64,000 nt of DNA from Adiantum capillus-veneris (lineage: Eukaryota > Streptophyta > Polypodiopsida > Polypodiales > Pteridaceae): assembly GCA_014529385.2 (NCBI GenBank), contig CM043942.1, positions 32,519,469 to 32,583,468 on the forward strand. Reading direction: 5' to 3'. Position 1 is the stretch's first letter; each line of letters starts with the position of its first letter. This document shows, one piece after another, positions 1-10,339 of this stretch. A model generated the notes under the pieces. The model had not been told where the DNA came from and ran no database searches. It saw only the letters and a list, made by a program, of their open reading frames with translations. The translations under genes and the position numbers were made by a program.

Positions 1-150
1 GGGGCGGTAATGCTCGAGTCAATACTCGCGGTAATGGTCCTTCAGCAATGCACGCAGTAATCGGCCCGGCTATATTTCCGCGCTTATTTCCGTGTGACTT
101 ACCACCAGTATTACCGCTACCATTACCGCGCACGCGAGTATTTTTAAAAA
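1..150. repeat. CACTA left subterminal repeats (GCGGTAAT motif)
   Basis: GCGGTAATG occurs near 4 and 29, with variants near 55 and inverted copies (ATTACCGC) near 111 and 122. The same motif crowds the right end at 8520-8650. In CACTA elements short motifs repeated in both orientations near the ends bind the TNPA-type protein, so this is the likely binding region here. That role is inferred from the family. Confidence 0.6.
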
Positions 151-153
151 ATA

Positions 154-206
154 GCAAATGACCATTTGGATGGTCCTTGGTAGGACCCATCCAAATGGTC
201 ATTTGC
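154..206. repeat. Near-perfect 24-bp hairpin
   Basis: Two arms of about 24 bp, centred on GCAAATGACCATTTGG and its complement, are separated by TGGT. They match perfectly apart from one extra C in the right arm. A poly-T stretch follows directly. It lies between the left subterminal repeats and the tnpA-like gene. Confidence 0.8.
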
Positions 207-262
207 CTTTTTTTTTCCTATACATTTAATAAATAAAAAAACAACAATTTCATTGCACAAAA

Positions 263-462
263 ACTTTGGACCAAAATCAAATGTTTAACTATATTGGAGA
301 AATTGTTCATTACAAAATTGCCCAAATAAGCGATGCATGGCGGCTATACAACTGTGGCCAAAAGAAGACTTTGGTCCAAAATCAAGTGTTTAATTATATT
401 GGATATTACAAAATTGCCCAAATAGGCGATACATGGGGGCTATACAACTGTGGCCAACACAA
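263..462. repeat. Two-copy tandem duplication, period 105 bp
   Basis: The unit beginning ACTTTGGACCAAAATC at 263 recurs at 368 as ACTTTGGTCCAAAATC and continues with the same order of motifs (AAATTGCCCAAATA, GGCTATACAACTGTGGCC). It lies in the non-coding stretch between the CACTA left end and the tnpA-like gene. The short open frames here arise from the duplication. Confidence 0.8.
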
Positions 463-896
463 GACGGGCCCAAAAACACTTGGAGGATTGAGCTACTCGA
501 ATCCTGGGACCTCTCGAGGGACTCCTTGACTCTGGAAAAGAAAAAAACAACAAAACCTTTAATTAATACAAATGGATACATAATTCTGCATGCACTCATT
601 TTTTTGAAAAAGTTCACACTTACAGGCTGTAGTGTACGACATGCATTTTCAAATTCTTCACGATTGATTTTGTTGTTTTCATACAGCCAGCACCATGTCT
701 GATATTCGGAGTGGCTCTCTCTGTATCTCTGGATCTCTCGACTTGGGCGGGTCATAGTAATATTTGTATATCAATTAAAAAATATCACAAACCTAACCTT
801 ATTACCACAAATTAAATCAATTCAAATGAAAATACACGCACTCTCAAATTTATCTTTCCATGCTGCTTTTCCGCCCGAGCCGTAATGCGTGGGCGT

Positions 897-1943
897 TTAC
901 TGCGCCCTCGCCTCCACCTGTCGAGTGTGTGTCCTAGCACCGGTCGCTCTCTCGTCCTCCAGCTCGCCCTGGGCTTTCTCCCAATCCTCGTCGTGAACAT
1001 TTCCAGGGCGATAGTTGTGACCCTCAGATTCAAATGTTTGCTTTGCCGCCCTCCGCACACTGGACTTCTTATTTTTCAAGAAATTCTTGACGTACTCCTC
1101 GAGCCACTGCCTAGAGAACTCTTCCACTTCCGGATTAGGGAACCGCATGAGCAATGTCGTGTGAATGTACGTTAAGTCGGCTGGGTCCTGATCTTTGAAA
1201 GATTTAAAGCAATCTTGGTATGTCGAGTGGATCAGCTGGTTAAGGTGCCCTCGAAATGTCCTCCCCAAAGAGGAACCTAGATCCACCTCCCCCCCTCGAT
1301 GTATATAATAGTAGTAGCCACGAGCGTCCGGGGCGCGCGCATCGCGGTCCTCATCCTCATGTGGAGCTCCAAGGAGTGAGCGAGGAGGTCGGGGTGTAGG
1401 AGGAGGTGAATCTGTAGCACTACCCCCTCCACCACCAAAGCAGCACGAGCCACTACCTCGACGAGAGCGTGAGCCACCACTACGGGAAGAGCGCAGGCCC
1501 GAACCCGAACCGCTGGGTGGTGTAGGCGATGGATAACTCGACGGTGCGGGCGTGGATCGCTGCAAATGCAAGGTGGAGGGAGCTGCGGGTGATGGGAAAG
1601 TCAAGGGTAAGGTGGAGGGAGGCTCACTGGGAGGCACACTCTGCACGATCGGAGTGTCGGCGCCCGGCGTCGCAAGCGGTGAGAGCCCATAGGCAGCCAA
1701 CTGTGCTGGTGTGTACCTCCCACGAAGACTCTGCTGCGAGGATAGCCACTCTGCCTGGGCGCGGTATGCCCTCTCGAGGTTGGGGTCGTGTACTGCATCT
1801 CGGAACCATCGAAAGCCAAAGGTGGATTGTGACTGGTGGGAGGAAGAATGCGAGTAGTAAGCATCACAAGCGTCCTCGTAAGAGAGGCCCTCGGCGAGAA
1901 AGTCCTCTATGGATCGATAGCCGGGCGTGGAAGAGGATGCCAT
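897..1943 (-). CDS. tnpA-like (plant Ptta/En/Spm-type) second protein of the CACTA element
   Basis: An open frame of 348 residues. The N-terminal 60 residues include an acidic/aromatic stretch (SIEDFLAEGLSYEDACDAYY). Residues about 90-200 are a Pro/Ser/Gly-rich, low-complexity linker. The C-terminal part (about 205-330) is ordered and contains R-T-F-R-G-H-L, a region with several tryptophans and phenylalanines, and a basic stretch KNFLKNKKSSVRRAAKQ followed by H-N-Y-R-P-G. Basic residues followed by a His-rich turn resemble the plant transposase Ptta/En/Spm family, whose members bind subterminal repeats. The assignment rests on this resemblance and on position inside a CACTA element; no search was possible. 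It is transcribed away from the transposase across the palindrome array. The frame is intact, but there may be further exons downstream (toward 390). The gene is richer in G+C than the surrounding sequence. Confidence 0.5.
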   Translation of the reverse strand: MASSSTPGYRSIEDFLAEGLSYEDACDAYYSHSSSHQSQSTFGFRWFRDAVHDPNLERAYRAQAEWLSSQQSLRGRYTPAQLAAYGLSPLATPGADTPIVQSVPPSEPPSTLPLTFPSPAAPSTLHLQRSTPAPSSYPSPTPPSGSGSGLRSSRSGGSRSRRGSGSCCFGGGGGSATDSPPPTPRPPRSLLGAPHEDEDRDARAPDARGYYYYIHRGGEVDLGSSLGRTFRGHLNQLIHSTYQDCFKSFKDQDPADLTYIHTTLLMRFPNPEVEEFSRQWLEEYVKNFLKNKKSSVRRAAKQTFESEGHNYRPGNVHDEDWEKAQGELEDERATGARTHTRQVEARAQ

Positions 1944-2239
1944 ATCCTACAATTTCACAAAAAAGGGACCCTAATTAACATTGGATTCTAGTCAAAGTGA
2001 GATTCTTTATTGCATAGGATTCCTCCCTGCATAGGATTCTTTTATCTCCTATTTAAGAAATGGTTTGTGTGCTTTTTTTTTTTGGTATCCATTTAGAGTG
2101 TGTGTGTGTGTGTGCTTCTAATTAATCTATCGTGTGTGTGCGTTAGTGTGTGGCAAAGAAATTAATCTAGTGTGTGTGTGTTAGACCTTAATCTACCGTT
2201 GGGCTTGTCGGTGACCATTGGGGTCTCAATCAACTTCAT

Positions 2240-3480
2240 CGCACACCCACATGGAGATATGTTTTGGTATGCTAATGCTAATGGAGGTATGTTTTGGTAT
2301 ACTAATGCATGCCCAAGCACACACTAATGCTAGCATTAGTGTGTGCTTGTAATGCATGCACACACTAATGCTTGCATTAGTGTGTGCTTGTGCACAAATT
2401 AGTGTATGAAAACACACCAATGCATTAGTGTGTGTTTTCACACACTAATTTGTGCACAAGCACACACTAATGCAAACATTAGTGGTGTGCAATTTTTTCA
2501 CACACCAATGCTCACAATAGTGTGTGCTTGTGCACAAATTAGTGTGTAGACACACTAATTAGTGCACAAGCACACACTAATGCAAGCATTAGTGTGTGCT
2601 AGAGAGGTATGTACACACTAACGCTTGCATTAGTGTGTGCTTGGGCACAAATTAGTGTGTGGAAACACACTAATGCATACATTGTGCACAAAATAGTGTG
2701 TGAAAACACACTAATTTGTGCACAATCACACACTAATGCTTGCATTAGTGTGTGCTTGGACACAAATTAGTGTGTAGAAACTAACTAATGCGTGTGTGTA
2801 TAATGCATGCACACACTAATGCAAGCATAAGTGTGTGTATAATGCATGCACACGGGCACAAATTAATGTGTAAAAACTAACTACACTAATGCTTGCATTA
2901 GTGTGTGATTGTGCACAAATTAGTGTGTGAAAACAAACTAATTTGTGCACAATCACACATTAATGCAAGCATTAGTGTGTGTGTATAATGCATGCACACA
3001 CTAATGCTTGCATTAGTGTGTGCTTGTAACACACTAATGCATGCACAAGCACACACTAATGCTTGCATTAGTGTGTGCTTGTAACGCATACACACACTAA
3101 TGCGGACATTAGTGTGTGATTGTGCACAAAATAGTGTGTGAAAACACACTATTTTGTGCACAATCACACACTTGCTTGCATTAGTGTGTGTATAATGCAT
3201 GCACACCCTAATGCAAGCATTAGTGTGTGATTGTGCACAAAATAGTGTGTGAAAACACATTAATGCTTGCACACACCAATGCTTGCATTAGGGTGTGTAT
3301 AATGCTTGCACACACCAATAGTGTGTGTATAATGCTTGCATTAGTGTGTGCTTGTGCATACATTAGTGTGTTTACACACTTATTCATGCACAAGCACACC
3401 TTAATGCAAGCATTAGTGTGTGCTTGTAACGCATGCACGCACTAATGCAGGCATTAGTGTGTGATTGTGCACAAAATTGT
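2240..3480. repeat. Array of palindromes built on CACACTAATGC / GCATTAGTGTG
   Basis: About 1.2 kb consists of dozens of copies of ACACACTAATGC and its complement GCATTAGTGTGT, commonly joined through a 2-bp centre (AA or TT) into perfect palindromes of about 22-26 bp. Variants carry CACAAATTAGTGTG. The array fills the gap between the divergent tnpA-like and tnp2-like genes. Open frames that cross it translate to His/Thr/Cys-rich repeats and are not genes. Each arm contains the pentamer CACTA. A role as a binding platform or bidirectional control region is only inference. Confidence 0.85.
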
Positions 3481-4140
3481 GCGTGTGCGTGTGTGTACAA
3501 TGTGTGTGTGCATGTTAGTGCATGTGTGTGTGTGTTCAATGTGTATGCATTGTGTGTGTGTGTGTGTGTAGAAGAACGAGAAGAAAGAGAGAGAGTTCGA
3601 GTACTTACAATCGTGACCTCGATTGCTTGGATATGGTGGGGATGGAGATGAAGAGAGTAATAGAGGTTGAAGATGGAGAGGGAGAAGGAGAGAGAGCTTG
3701 GAGATGGAGAGGGAAACAGGCCCGCGCAGAAGAGGAGCTCGTTTTTGAATTTTTGGCATTCAATTTCGCGGGGGCACGCAGGTGCCCCCTTTATATAAAA
3801 AGATTTGTTAGGATTTTACCGCGCCTGTTCTCGCGTGTATTACCGTGTGTATTACTGCGAAAATCTCTGATGAGACTGCATGTGTTACGCCGACTGCATA
3901 ACCTCTTGTACCCATCTCCCCTCTATCTTTAATGAGTGTCAGTCATGTCAGTACCAACATTCTTGATTCTTCTTTTTCTTATTTAATTTTTTCTTATTTA
4001 GTGTGTGGTCGTGTGTGCAGGTCGATTGGGATGACGTGGGTCCGCCGGTTGGTGCGGAACGAACTCGATGGTTGAGCGAATGATTACCATGTCCATGTAC
4101 GCGATGTAAGCATACGATTGTACGGCTTCGGCGTATATGC
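3481..4140. other. Low-complexity leader upstream of the transposase
   Basis: TG-rich sequence to about 3570, then GA-rich sequence (GAGAGGGAGAAGGAGAGAG near 3675-3715), then TTACCGCG/TATTACCGTG motifs near 3815-3860 that resemble the subterminal repeats. A possible 3' splice site (TGTGTGCAG at about 4012-4020) suggests an upstream non-coding or short coding exon of the transposase. I could not identify the expected N-terminal CxxC region with certainty. Confidence 0.4.
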
Positions 4141-7100
4141 TTGGCTCACGTGGATGATTATGGACTGTGGGACGATCCGAGAAAAAGCACTCGAATGGAA
4201 ACTAGCAATCCGAGGGTTTTGGCATCCATTGATGTTGCTCCCCATTGGAGTGTGATCGGGGGCAGAGGCGGAGGTGGGAGGAGGACGGAAGAGCGATTGC
4301 GCCAGGAAGCAGTCATGGGAGGGGGGTCACACCCGCCGTCCGATGTGGGTGGGTCCACACGAGCGCATGCGCATCCTACATCCACCACATATGGGGATCT
4401 CCCCACCACCCCGCCCCACATGGAGGTGGAGGAAGATCATTTGCACAATATGGTTGAGGATCTTCTTGCATGTGAGGCGGCGAATGAGTGTGAGCCTGAG
4501 TGTGCATATGAAGAAGCCGCCCAAAAAACCAAAGATTCATTGCTAGAGGCAGCACACACCGCTCTTTACGAGGGATGCTCCTACTCCATATTACGAGCAT
4601 CTCTTGAGATCTTGAATATTCAAGCAATGTTTGGATGGAGCAATGCAGGGGTCGATGCACTATCGAGGTACGTTTAAGTGTAATAAGTATTGGTTGTGAG
4701 TTTTTTTCGTGGTTATATGTAATAACGAGTGTTCTTTAATTATGTCATAGGCTATTAGGAAAGATGATGCCTAAAGGCAATCATCTTCCAAGAAAATCGA
4801 AGGAAGGCACTACAGGTGGTGAGACAGGGCTTGGGATGGACTATGATCGCATACATGCATGTGTCAATGATTGCGCGCTATTCCGCAATGAACATGCAGG
4901 GCTCGATGCTTGCCCCGAGTGTGGAGAATCAAGGTACAAAGAGGGAATGCAAGGAACCACAATCCCTCGCAAGGTTCTTCGTCATTTCCCCCTCATTCCC
5001 CGCATCAAGCACATGTTTAGCACCAAAGGAACAAGCGAGCTTCTTACATGGCATATGACAAATCGCTCCACCGATGGGGTTATGAGAGTGCTGGCGGCTG
5101 ACTCGCCGGCATGGAAACACATTGAGCAGACATGGCTGGAGTTTAGAAAAGAGCCTCGTCACTTGAGCCTTGGTCTGGCTAGTGATGGGGTAAACCCATT
5201 TGGGCATCGGTCTACCTCATGGAGTACTTGGCCAGTGGTTGTTGTGAACTACAACATTCCACCATGGGAGTCAACCGAGAAGGGGAACATTTTGCTCTCT
5301 CTTCTAGTCCCAGGAAAACACAAGGTGAAGAACATGGATGTATATTTAGCACCTTTGATTGAAGAGCTTCAAGAGCTATGGAACGGAATACATGTTTTTG
5401 ATGTATCAAGACCACTTCGTGATCGGCGCACAATGATCAAGTGCATTCTCATGTGGACCATGCATGATTACCCCGGGCTTGGAGAGATTTCTGGTAAGCT
5501 TATACTTTGTGACGCTCTTTAATGTCTTTGCATTGGTCACTTATACGCGGTTATGTCTTTTGTTTTTGTAGGACTATCGACATCTGGACATAGGGCATGC
5601 CCAACTTGTGGACCCTCACTTGTGACAGAGAGACCCGCTCTACTTGGTAAGGTGATCTACCCCAATAACCATCGCTTCTTTCCGCCCACACATCAATCTT
5701 ATGCTCCACCGTGCAATGGGATGGAGCCACTCCATTGGACCATGGCCGATTGGGCAAGACATTGGAACGAGCATCACAACACATTGCCTCCTCCCAATGA
5801 TCCACCTAGGGGTATGTCTAGGTACTCTATTTTTTTATCACTACACTATTGGGCTTCATTGAAAATCCAACACCTATTGGATCCAATGCATGTGTTCAAA
5901 AATGTTGGGCAAGCTATATGGGATCACATAGTAGGCAAGAAAGATTCATTGGGGGCTAGAGAGGACATGAGGGCCATAAGGAGGCTCCCTCCTTCGGCCA
6001 CACCTCGCATGGGGCCTCGGGGGAAGATGGTTCTTCCAAAGGCACCTTGGATTCTATAAAGGGTGGATCAAGAGCAGATGAAACAAGTCATTGCATCCAT
6101 CCGTACTCCAACAGGTTATATGCGTTCGCTCAAGGGTGCCTTCACTAAAACTAAGAAAGGAGGATCCACACAACTGTATGGGCTCAAATCCCATGATTGG
6201 CACAAGATTCTTCAGGTAATGTGTGTGTGTGTATGTGAGTGTGTGTGTATGTGGTTTAGGGTTCTGGATACTAATAAGTCTTTTTGTTTGTGCAATAGTT
6301 TGTGCTTCCAATTAGCATGAGTGGATTTGCGGACACGAAGGTAAAGACTGCAATATTCAAGGTGGGAGAAGTTGTCAGGTATAGCACATTTGATCCTCCC
6401 TCCTAAACTTTACTTTGAAGACTAACTTTACTATGAAGATTATGAAGGGTTTTTTGGTTACAGGTTTTTGAGTTCCAAAAAAATCAAAGTTTCAGCCATT
6501 CCAACAGCTCGACTTCTAGCGATTGAAGCAACTTGTGCTATTGAGGATGCATTCCCACGTTCTATCCTTGTTAGCCAAGTTCACCTATTGCTCCATCTTG
6601 TTGAGGAGATAGCCATTTGTGGTGTGGTTCACTCCAGGTGGATGTTGTTTCTTGAGAGGTTCCTAAAGACCTTGAAAGACTTTGTAAGGCTACGATCACA
6701 ACCAGAGGTATTCATCGATCTTAAGCTTTAAACCTTATTAGGATTGGATTGTATTCACAACGCTTTTTATTGGTTACTTTAATCACTAATGGTTTCATGT
6801 GTTCAGGCAAGCATGGCAGAGGGTTGGATTGTACAAGAGGCTTTTGTGTATGTCTCTCAATATCTTTTCACAATAGACCCATCATTGCCTCATTTAAAGA
6901 CGGAGGAAGAGGATCCAAAAAAACACGCAAACATTCCAAGTGGGAAAGGTTCTCTCTTGATTTTGGATAGAGAATTTCAAGCCATAGTCAACAACCATTG
7001 TCTACTCAATGCTCCCATCATGGGCAAATGGGTAGATATGTATGTGGAGGTGCGTACAACGAGAGAAAGGGAGAGGGAAGCATGGAAGAGGTCGCATGGC

Positions 7101-7304
7101 GGTAGGCGAGCACCTCCCTTTCCTAAAGAGCTTGCCAAATACCCTGATCTAATTCCATTTGGGTGGATACACAATGCTATGACCAAGGCCAAGGCACAAG
7201 GAGAACAAATAAGCCCTAAAGAATAGGAGTACGCGCGAGGATGTCTACCAAGGGTAATATACTCAATGTGTTTAGTATGTGTGTGCGAGTGTCTGTGTGT
7301 GCGA

Positions 7305-7355
<51 letters not shown>

Positions 7356-8121
7356 ATCTCTCTCTCTCATCTATCTTGATTGGTTTTTGTAGGTCTTCAC
7401 ATTCAACTCTATGTGGTCCGAAGGACGTCATTTTCGAACCCGCAAGATAGATGAGCGTCGAACCACTCACGATAGTGGAGTTATGGGTAAATTTGACACA
7501 ACAACACAAGAGGTGAGGGAATGTGGAACAATAGAGAGGATAATCAAAGTGGATTTCAGAACATTTCACAAATATCTCTTTGACTGCCGATGGTTTGCGG
7601 GTGAGGTTAAGAGACATGAGAATGGGATCTATATGGTAGACTCTGGGCAATTTCATCGTGGGAAGACCGACAACTTGGTGCAACCTAGTAGTTGTGAGTA
7701 GGTAAAGTCCATGTGCAACTCACTAAAACATTATATGATACATATAAAACTGCATTCATGTTGTTGTTTGCTCTATGACCTACAGGTGTTTTATGTGCCT
7801 TGTATGTATCGAAGACGACTTTGGTATGTTATTCCGGTCACACCACGGAGCAGATCTATCTTTGCAGATACGAACATAGAGACTTTGGCAGATCCCACCA
7901 TACCATCTCAAGAAGACGCCAATGACGATGATGCAGTTGAGGTCGAGGAGAACCATCCATTCCCAATAACCAACCATAGTGAGGAGGAGGACGAGGATGA
8001 TGATGATTCAATAGGAGAGGATGTAGAGGATGAATCAATAGATTTATTTGTTGATTTATCTACCATGGGGTTGGACATGGATGTAAGCACTTGTAGAGAT
8101 CTCTTGGAGGATGAAAATTAA
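4141..8121 (+). pseudogene. tnp2-type CACTA transposase (Transposase_21, DUF4218, DUF4216), broken by three stops
   Basis: Eight exons can be followed by GT/AG borders and unbroken homology: up to 4667; 4751-5493; 5572-6215; 6299-6378; 6464-6707; 6807-7253; 7393-7701; 7786-8121. Exon 2 holds the IHACVNDC and C-P-E-C region and the tnp2 core (NPFG, STWPV, YNIPPW, LLVPGKHK, DVYLAPLIEEL, TMHDYPGLG), joined to SGLSTSGHRACPTC across the intron. Exon 3 has LDPMHVFKNV. Exons 4-6 give the DUF4218-like HLLLHLVEEI, SRWMLFLERFLKTLK and ASMAEGWIVQEA. Exons 7-8 give the DUF4216-like end (CRWFAGEV, VFYVPCMY) and an acidic tail. In-frame stops lie at 6057-6059 (TAA), 7224-7226 (TAG) and 7699-7701 (TAG, at an exon edge). 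All three could be C-to-T changes of glutamine codons. It would have catalysed excision and insertion of the element; this copy should not make full-length protein. Confidence 0.85.
7311..7354. repeat. (GT)n microsatellite inside a transposase intron
   Basis: About 22 GT dinucleotides lie in the intron between the exons ending at 7253 and starting at 7393, just before a CT-rich stretch and the acceptor TTTTTGTAG. Confidence 0.95.
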
Positions 8122-8671
8122 TAAATATCTTTTGGATTTTGTCTTCTTTCTCTACTTATGCTGTACAAAAGGGCTATTTGTTTATGAACGCAAGACAATA
8201 CAATTTTGCTCATCGTTCGCTTGCCATTTCGATATGAATGCATAGTTGACATAAGATTTTGAGGTGGAAACAAAATATTTTTGTTTATAGAATCTCATGG
8301 AGTACAAATGAGTAGAGTAGGAGAATCATACCAATAGATGAGGCAAGCAAAGAGAAGAGAGGTACTAAAAATCCCAATGAGAATGGGATTTCTTACACTC
8401 CATGCAAAAAGTGGGTACCAATTTCTGAAAAGTAACAAAATAGAATAGGATTTATAAAAAGGGAAAAGTGGGAGAGGAATGGGCCGTGTGGAGAATTTTT
8501 CTATTCCAGTAATATGGGCGGCTATATGTGCGGTAATAATTGCGGTAATGCTCGCGGAAAAAATGGAAAACGCGCCAGCGAGGCTGCAGCATACAATCTC
8601 TCTCTTTCTTGAAGCTCTCTCTCCTCTTATGCGGTAATGCTGTGCGGTAACAATAGCATTCTCCCATAGTG
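8122..8671. repeat. CACTA right end: 3' flank, subterminal repeats and terminal TAGTG
   Basis: After the transposase stop comes about 380 bp of AT-rich untranslated sequence. From about 8510 to 8655 the GCGGTAAT motif occurs at least four times (near 8535, 8548, 8630 and 8643), in the same orientation. The element ends TTCTCCCATAGTG at 8671. The host copia codon TGG follows at once, so TGG is the expected 3-bp target duplication; the left copy is outside the window. Confidence 0.75.
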
Positions 8672-10064
8672 TGGGTTTACAAGTTGAAACTCAAGCCGGA
8701 TGGTGAGGTTGATCGCCATAAGGCTCGACTTGTTGCAAAAGGCTATGCGCAGCAAAAAGGCATAGATTATGAAGAAACTTTTGCTCCCACGTGTCGTATG
8801 ACTACTGCTCATTTTCTATGTGCATTGGTAGCTCATTTTGGCTGGGATGCACGTCAATTAGACATTGTTAGTGCTTCTTGAATGGTGACATATGTATGGG
8901 TTGAAGCAATCTCCTCGTGCTTGGTATGAGAAAGCTGACACTAATTTGGTCAAACGAGGCTTTTGTAATAGTCCAATAGAAACCACATTGTATGTAAAGA
9001 GTGAGGTGATGTACTTCTCATTGTGGTTCTCTACGTGAATGATTTGCTGATCACTGGACCAAATGAGAGACATATTGCTGAATTTAAGGCTGATTCGAAT
9101 GCTACTTTGAAGATGAAAGATTTGGGGTTGTTGCATCATTACTTGGGTATACAGTTTAAGCAGTTTGATGGTGGTATTGCCTTGAGTCAAAAAAGTTACA
9201 TAGAGAGACTGCTATGTAAGTTTGGACTTGAGGATTGCAAACCTATTGCCACTCCCATGGAAACAAGTTTGAAGTTGAGTCTACATGATGCTGGTCATCC
9301 AACTGATGTCACTCTTTATCAAACTGTTGTTGGTTGCCTCATTTATGTATGCAACACGAGACCAGATATTTAGTTTGCAATCTCACAGGTCAGCAGATTT
9401 ATGCATAGCCCAGGGTCTAAGCATTGGCAGGTTGTCAAGAGAATTTTTCACTACTTGAGTAGCACTTTACATCTTGGCTTGTTTTATCCCCAGAGGGGAT
9501 CATTGTCGCCATACTTACATGCTTTTCCGGACTTAGATTCGGCTGGTTGTTTTGACACGCGAGTGTCCACAAGTGATTTTTGTTTCATGCTTTTGGTAGT
9601 TCATGTATATCATGGCTGAGCAAGAAGCAACCTACTATGTCCACTTCTAGTTGTGAAGCTGAGTACAGTGCAGTCTTCACAGCTACGGTTGAGTGTGTAT
9701 GGCTCAGACGCCTTATGGCTGATTTTGGGAGTTGGAGAGGACACTGCCAACACTATCTACACTGACAGTCAGATTGCATTGGCAGTTGCAAGGAACCCAA
9801 TTTTCATTCTCGCACAAAGCACATTGAGCTGCATTACCACTATGTCAGGGAGAGGCTCTCAGCAGGAGAGATCAACTTGGCTTATGTGCCAACACATGAC
9901 AAATTGCTGATCTTTTCACAAAGGCATTGTCTCGTGAGAAGTTCGAAGCTTTCCGCAAAGCTTTCGGCTTACTCCCCTTTGTGGACTGATCATGCCCTCA
10001 GGGCATGGCACTTCCCTTTACTCATGTACCAGCTCTCGTTCACCCCATCACTCCAGGGGGGATT
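8672..10064 (+). pseudogene. Ty1/copia reverse transcriptase-RNase H remnant, host of the CACTA insertion
   Basis: Reading starts mid-gene at WVYKLK-KPDG, then [11 protein letters not shown] and DYEETFAPT, all diagnostic of copia RT. After LDI near 8866 a deletion removes the usual block before YGLKQSPRAWYEK (about 8898). The catalytic YVDD box is YVND at 9032-9043, so one of the two metal-binding aspartates is lost. KMKDLG, LGIQ, Q-Y-ERLL-like and ATPM motifs follow, then an in-frame TAG after NTRPDI (about 9371), RFMHSPGSKHW, and RNase H pieces (TSSCEAEY in a shifted frame near 9640, YTDSQIALAVARNP near 9760). Several frameshifts and stops make it non-functional. Its 5' portion must lie upstream of the CACTA element, outside the window. 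Confidence 0.9.
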
Positions 10065-10339
10065 TGTTACCATATACATGTGGTAGTGATGTGTGTGAAC
10101 ACACTTAGGACCGTCGGGGCATTTTTTCCCCTCTTTAGGAGTTTCTACATTTCCATGTCTTAGTTGATGCCATTGGCATGTTGAGTGTGTGTGTGTGGTG
10201 GTGGTGGTGTTTTTGGCAATGACCTCTTGGAACAGCTTAAAAGAGAGAATGCGCTCTCTCAAAATTATTCAATGACGTTGTGTTATTTTGCCTTCAATAA
10301 TTTGCATTATTTTGCTTATCGTTGGAGTTTTATGCCAAC
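10065..10339 (+). repeat. Copia 3' LTR, copy 1
   Basis: A polypurine tract AGGGGGGAT at 10055-10063 precedes TGTTACCATATACATGTGG, the same LTR head found at 44932. The body shares GTAGTGAYGTG, GAACACACTTAGGA and CATTTTTYCC with that copy. The right end is uncertain; TGCCAACTA near 10339 is the best candidate. A (GT)n/(GGT)n stretch lies within. Confidence 0.6.

Larger units (their letters stand above)
1..8671 (+). mobile_element. CACTA (En/Spm-type) DNA transposon, 5' tip outside the window
   Basis: The right border is read directly: TAGTG at 8667-8671, the complement of CACTA, directly abuts a copia reverse transcriptase coding sequence that resumes at 8672. The last bases, read inward on the minus strand, are CACTATGGGAGAATGC. 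The matching left terminus is not in the window, but the first 140 bases carry the same GCGGTAAT/ATTACCGC motif that is repeated at 8520-8650, so the window opens inside the left subterminal region. Inside are a minus-strand tnpA-like gene, a palindrome array, and a plus-strand tnp2-like transposase. Divergent gene order differs from classic En/Spm, where tnpA and tnpD share one transcript. The element is defective, because its transposase has in-frame stops. Confidence 0.82.

Noticed and set aside
390-755. 121-codon minus-strand frame, considered as a last exon of the tnpA-like gene
   Set aside because: Part of it (SEYQTWCWLYENNKINREEF) looks coding, but it overlaps the 105-bp duplication and no splice border joining it to the gene could be supported.
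2226-3445. Several 70-125 codon frames rich in His, Thr and Cys
   Set aside because: They are translations of the palindrome array in different frames.
2226-3480. CRISPR array
   Set aside because: Units are palindromic and variable with no constant repeat/unique spacer pattern, and the DNA is plant nuclear.
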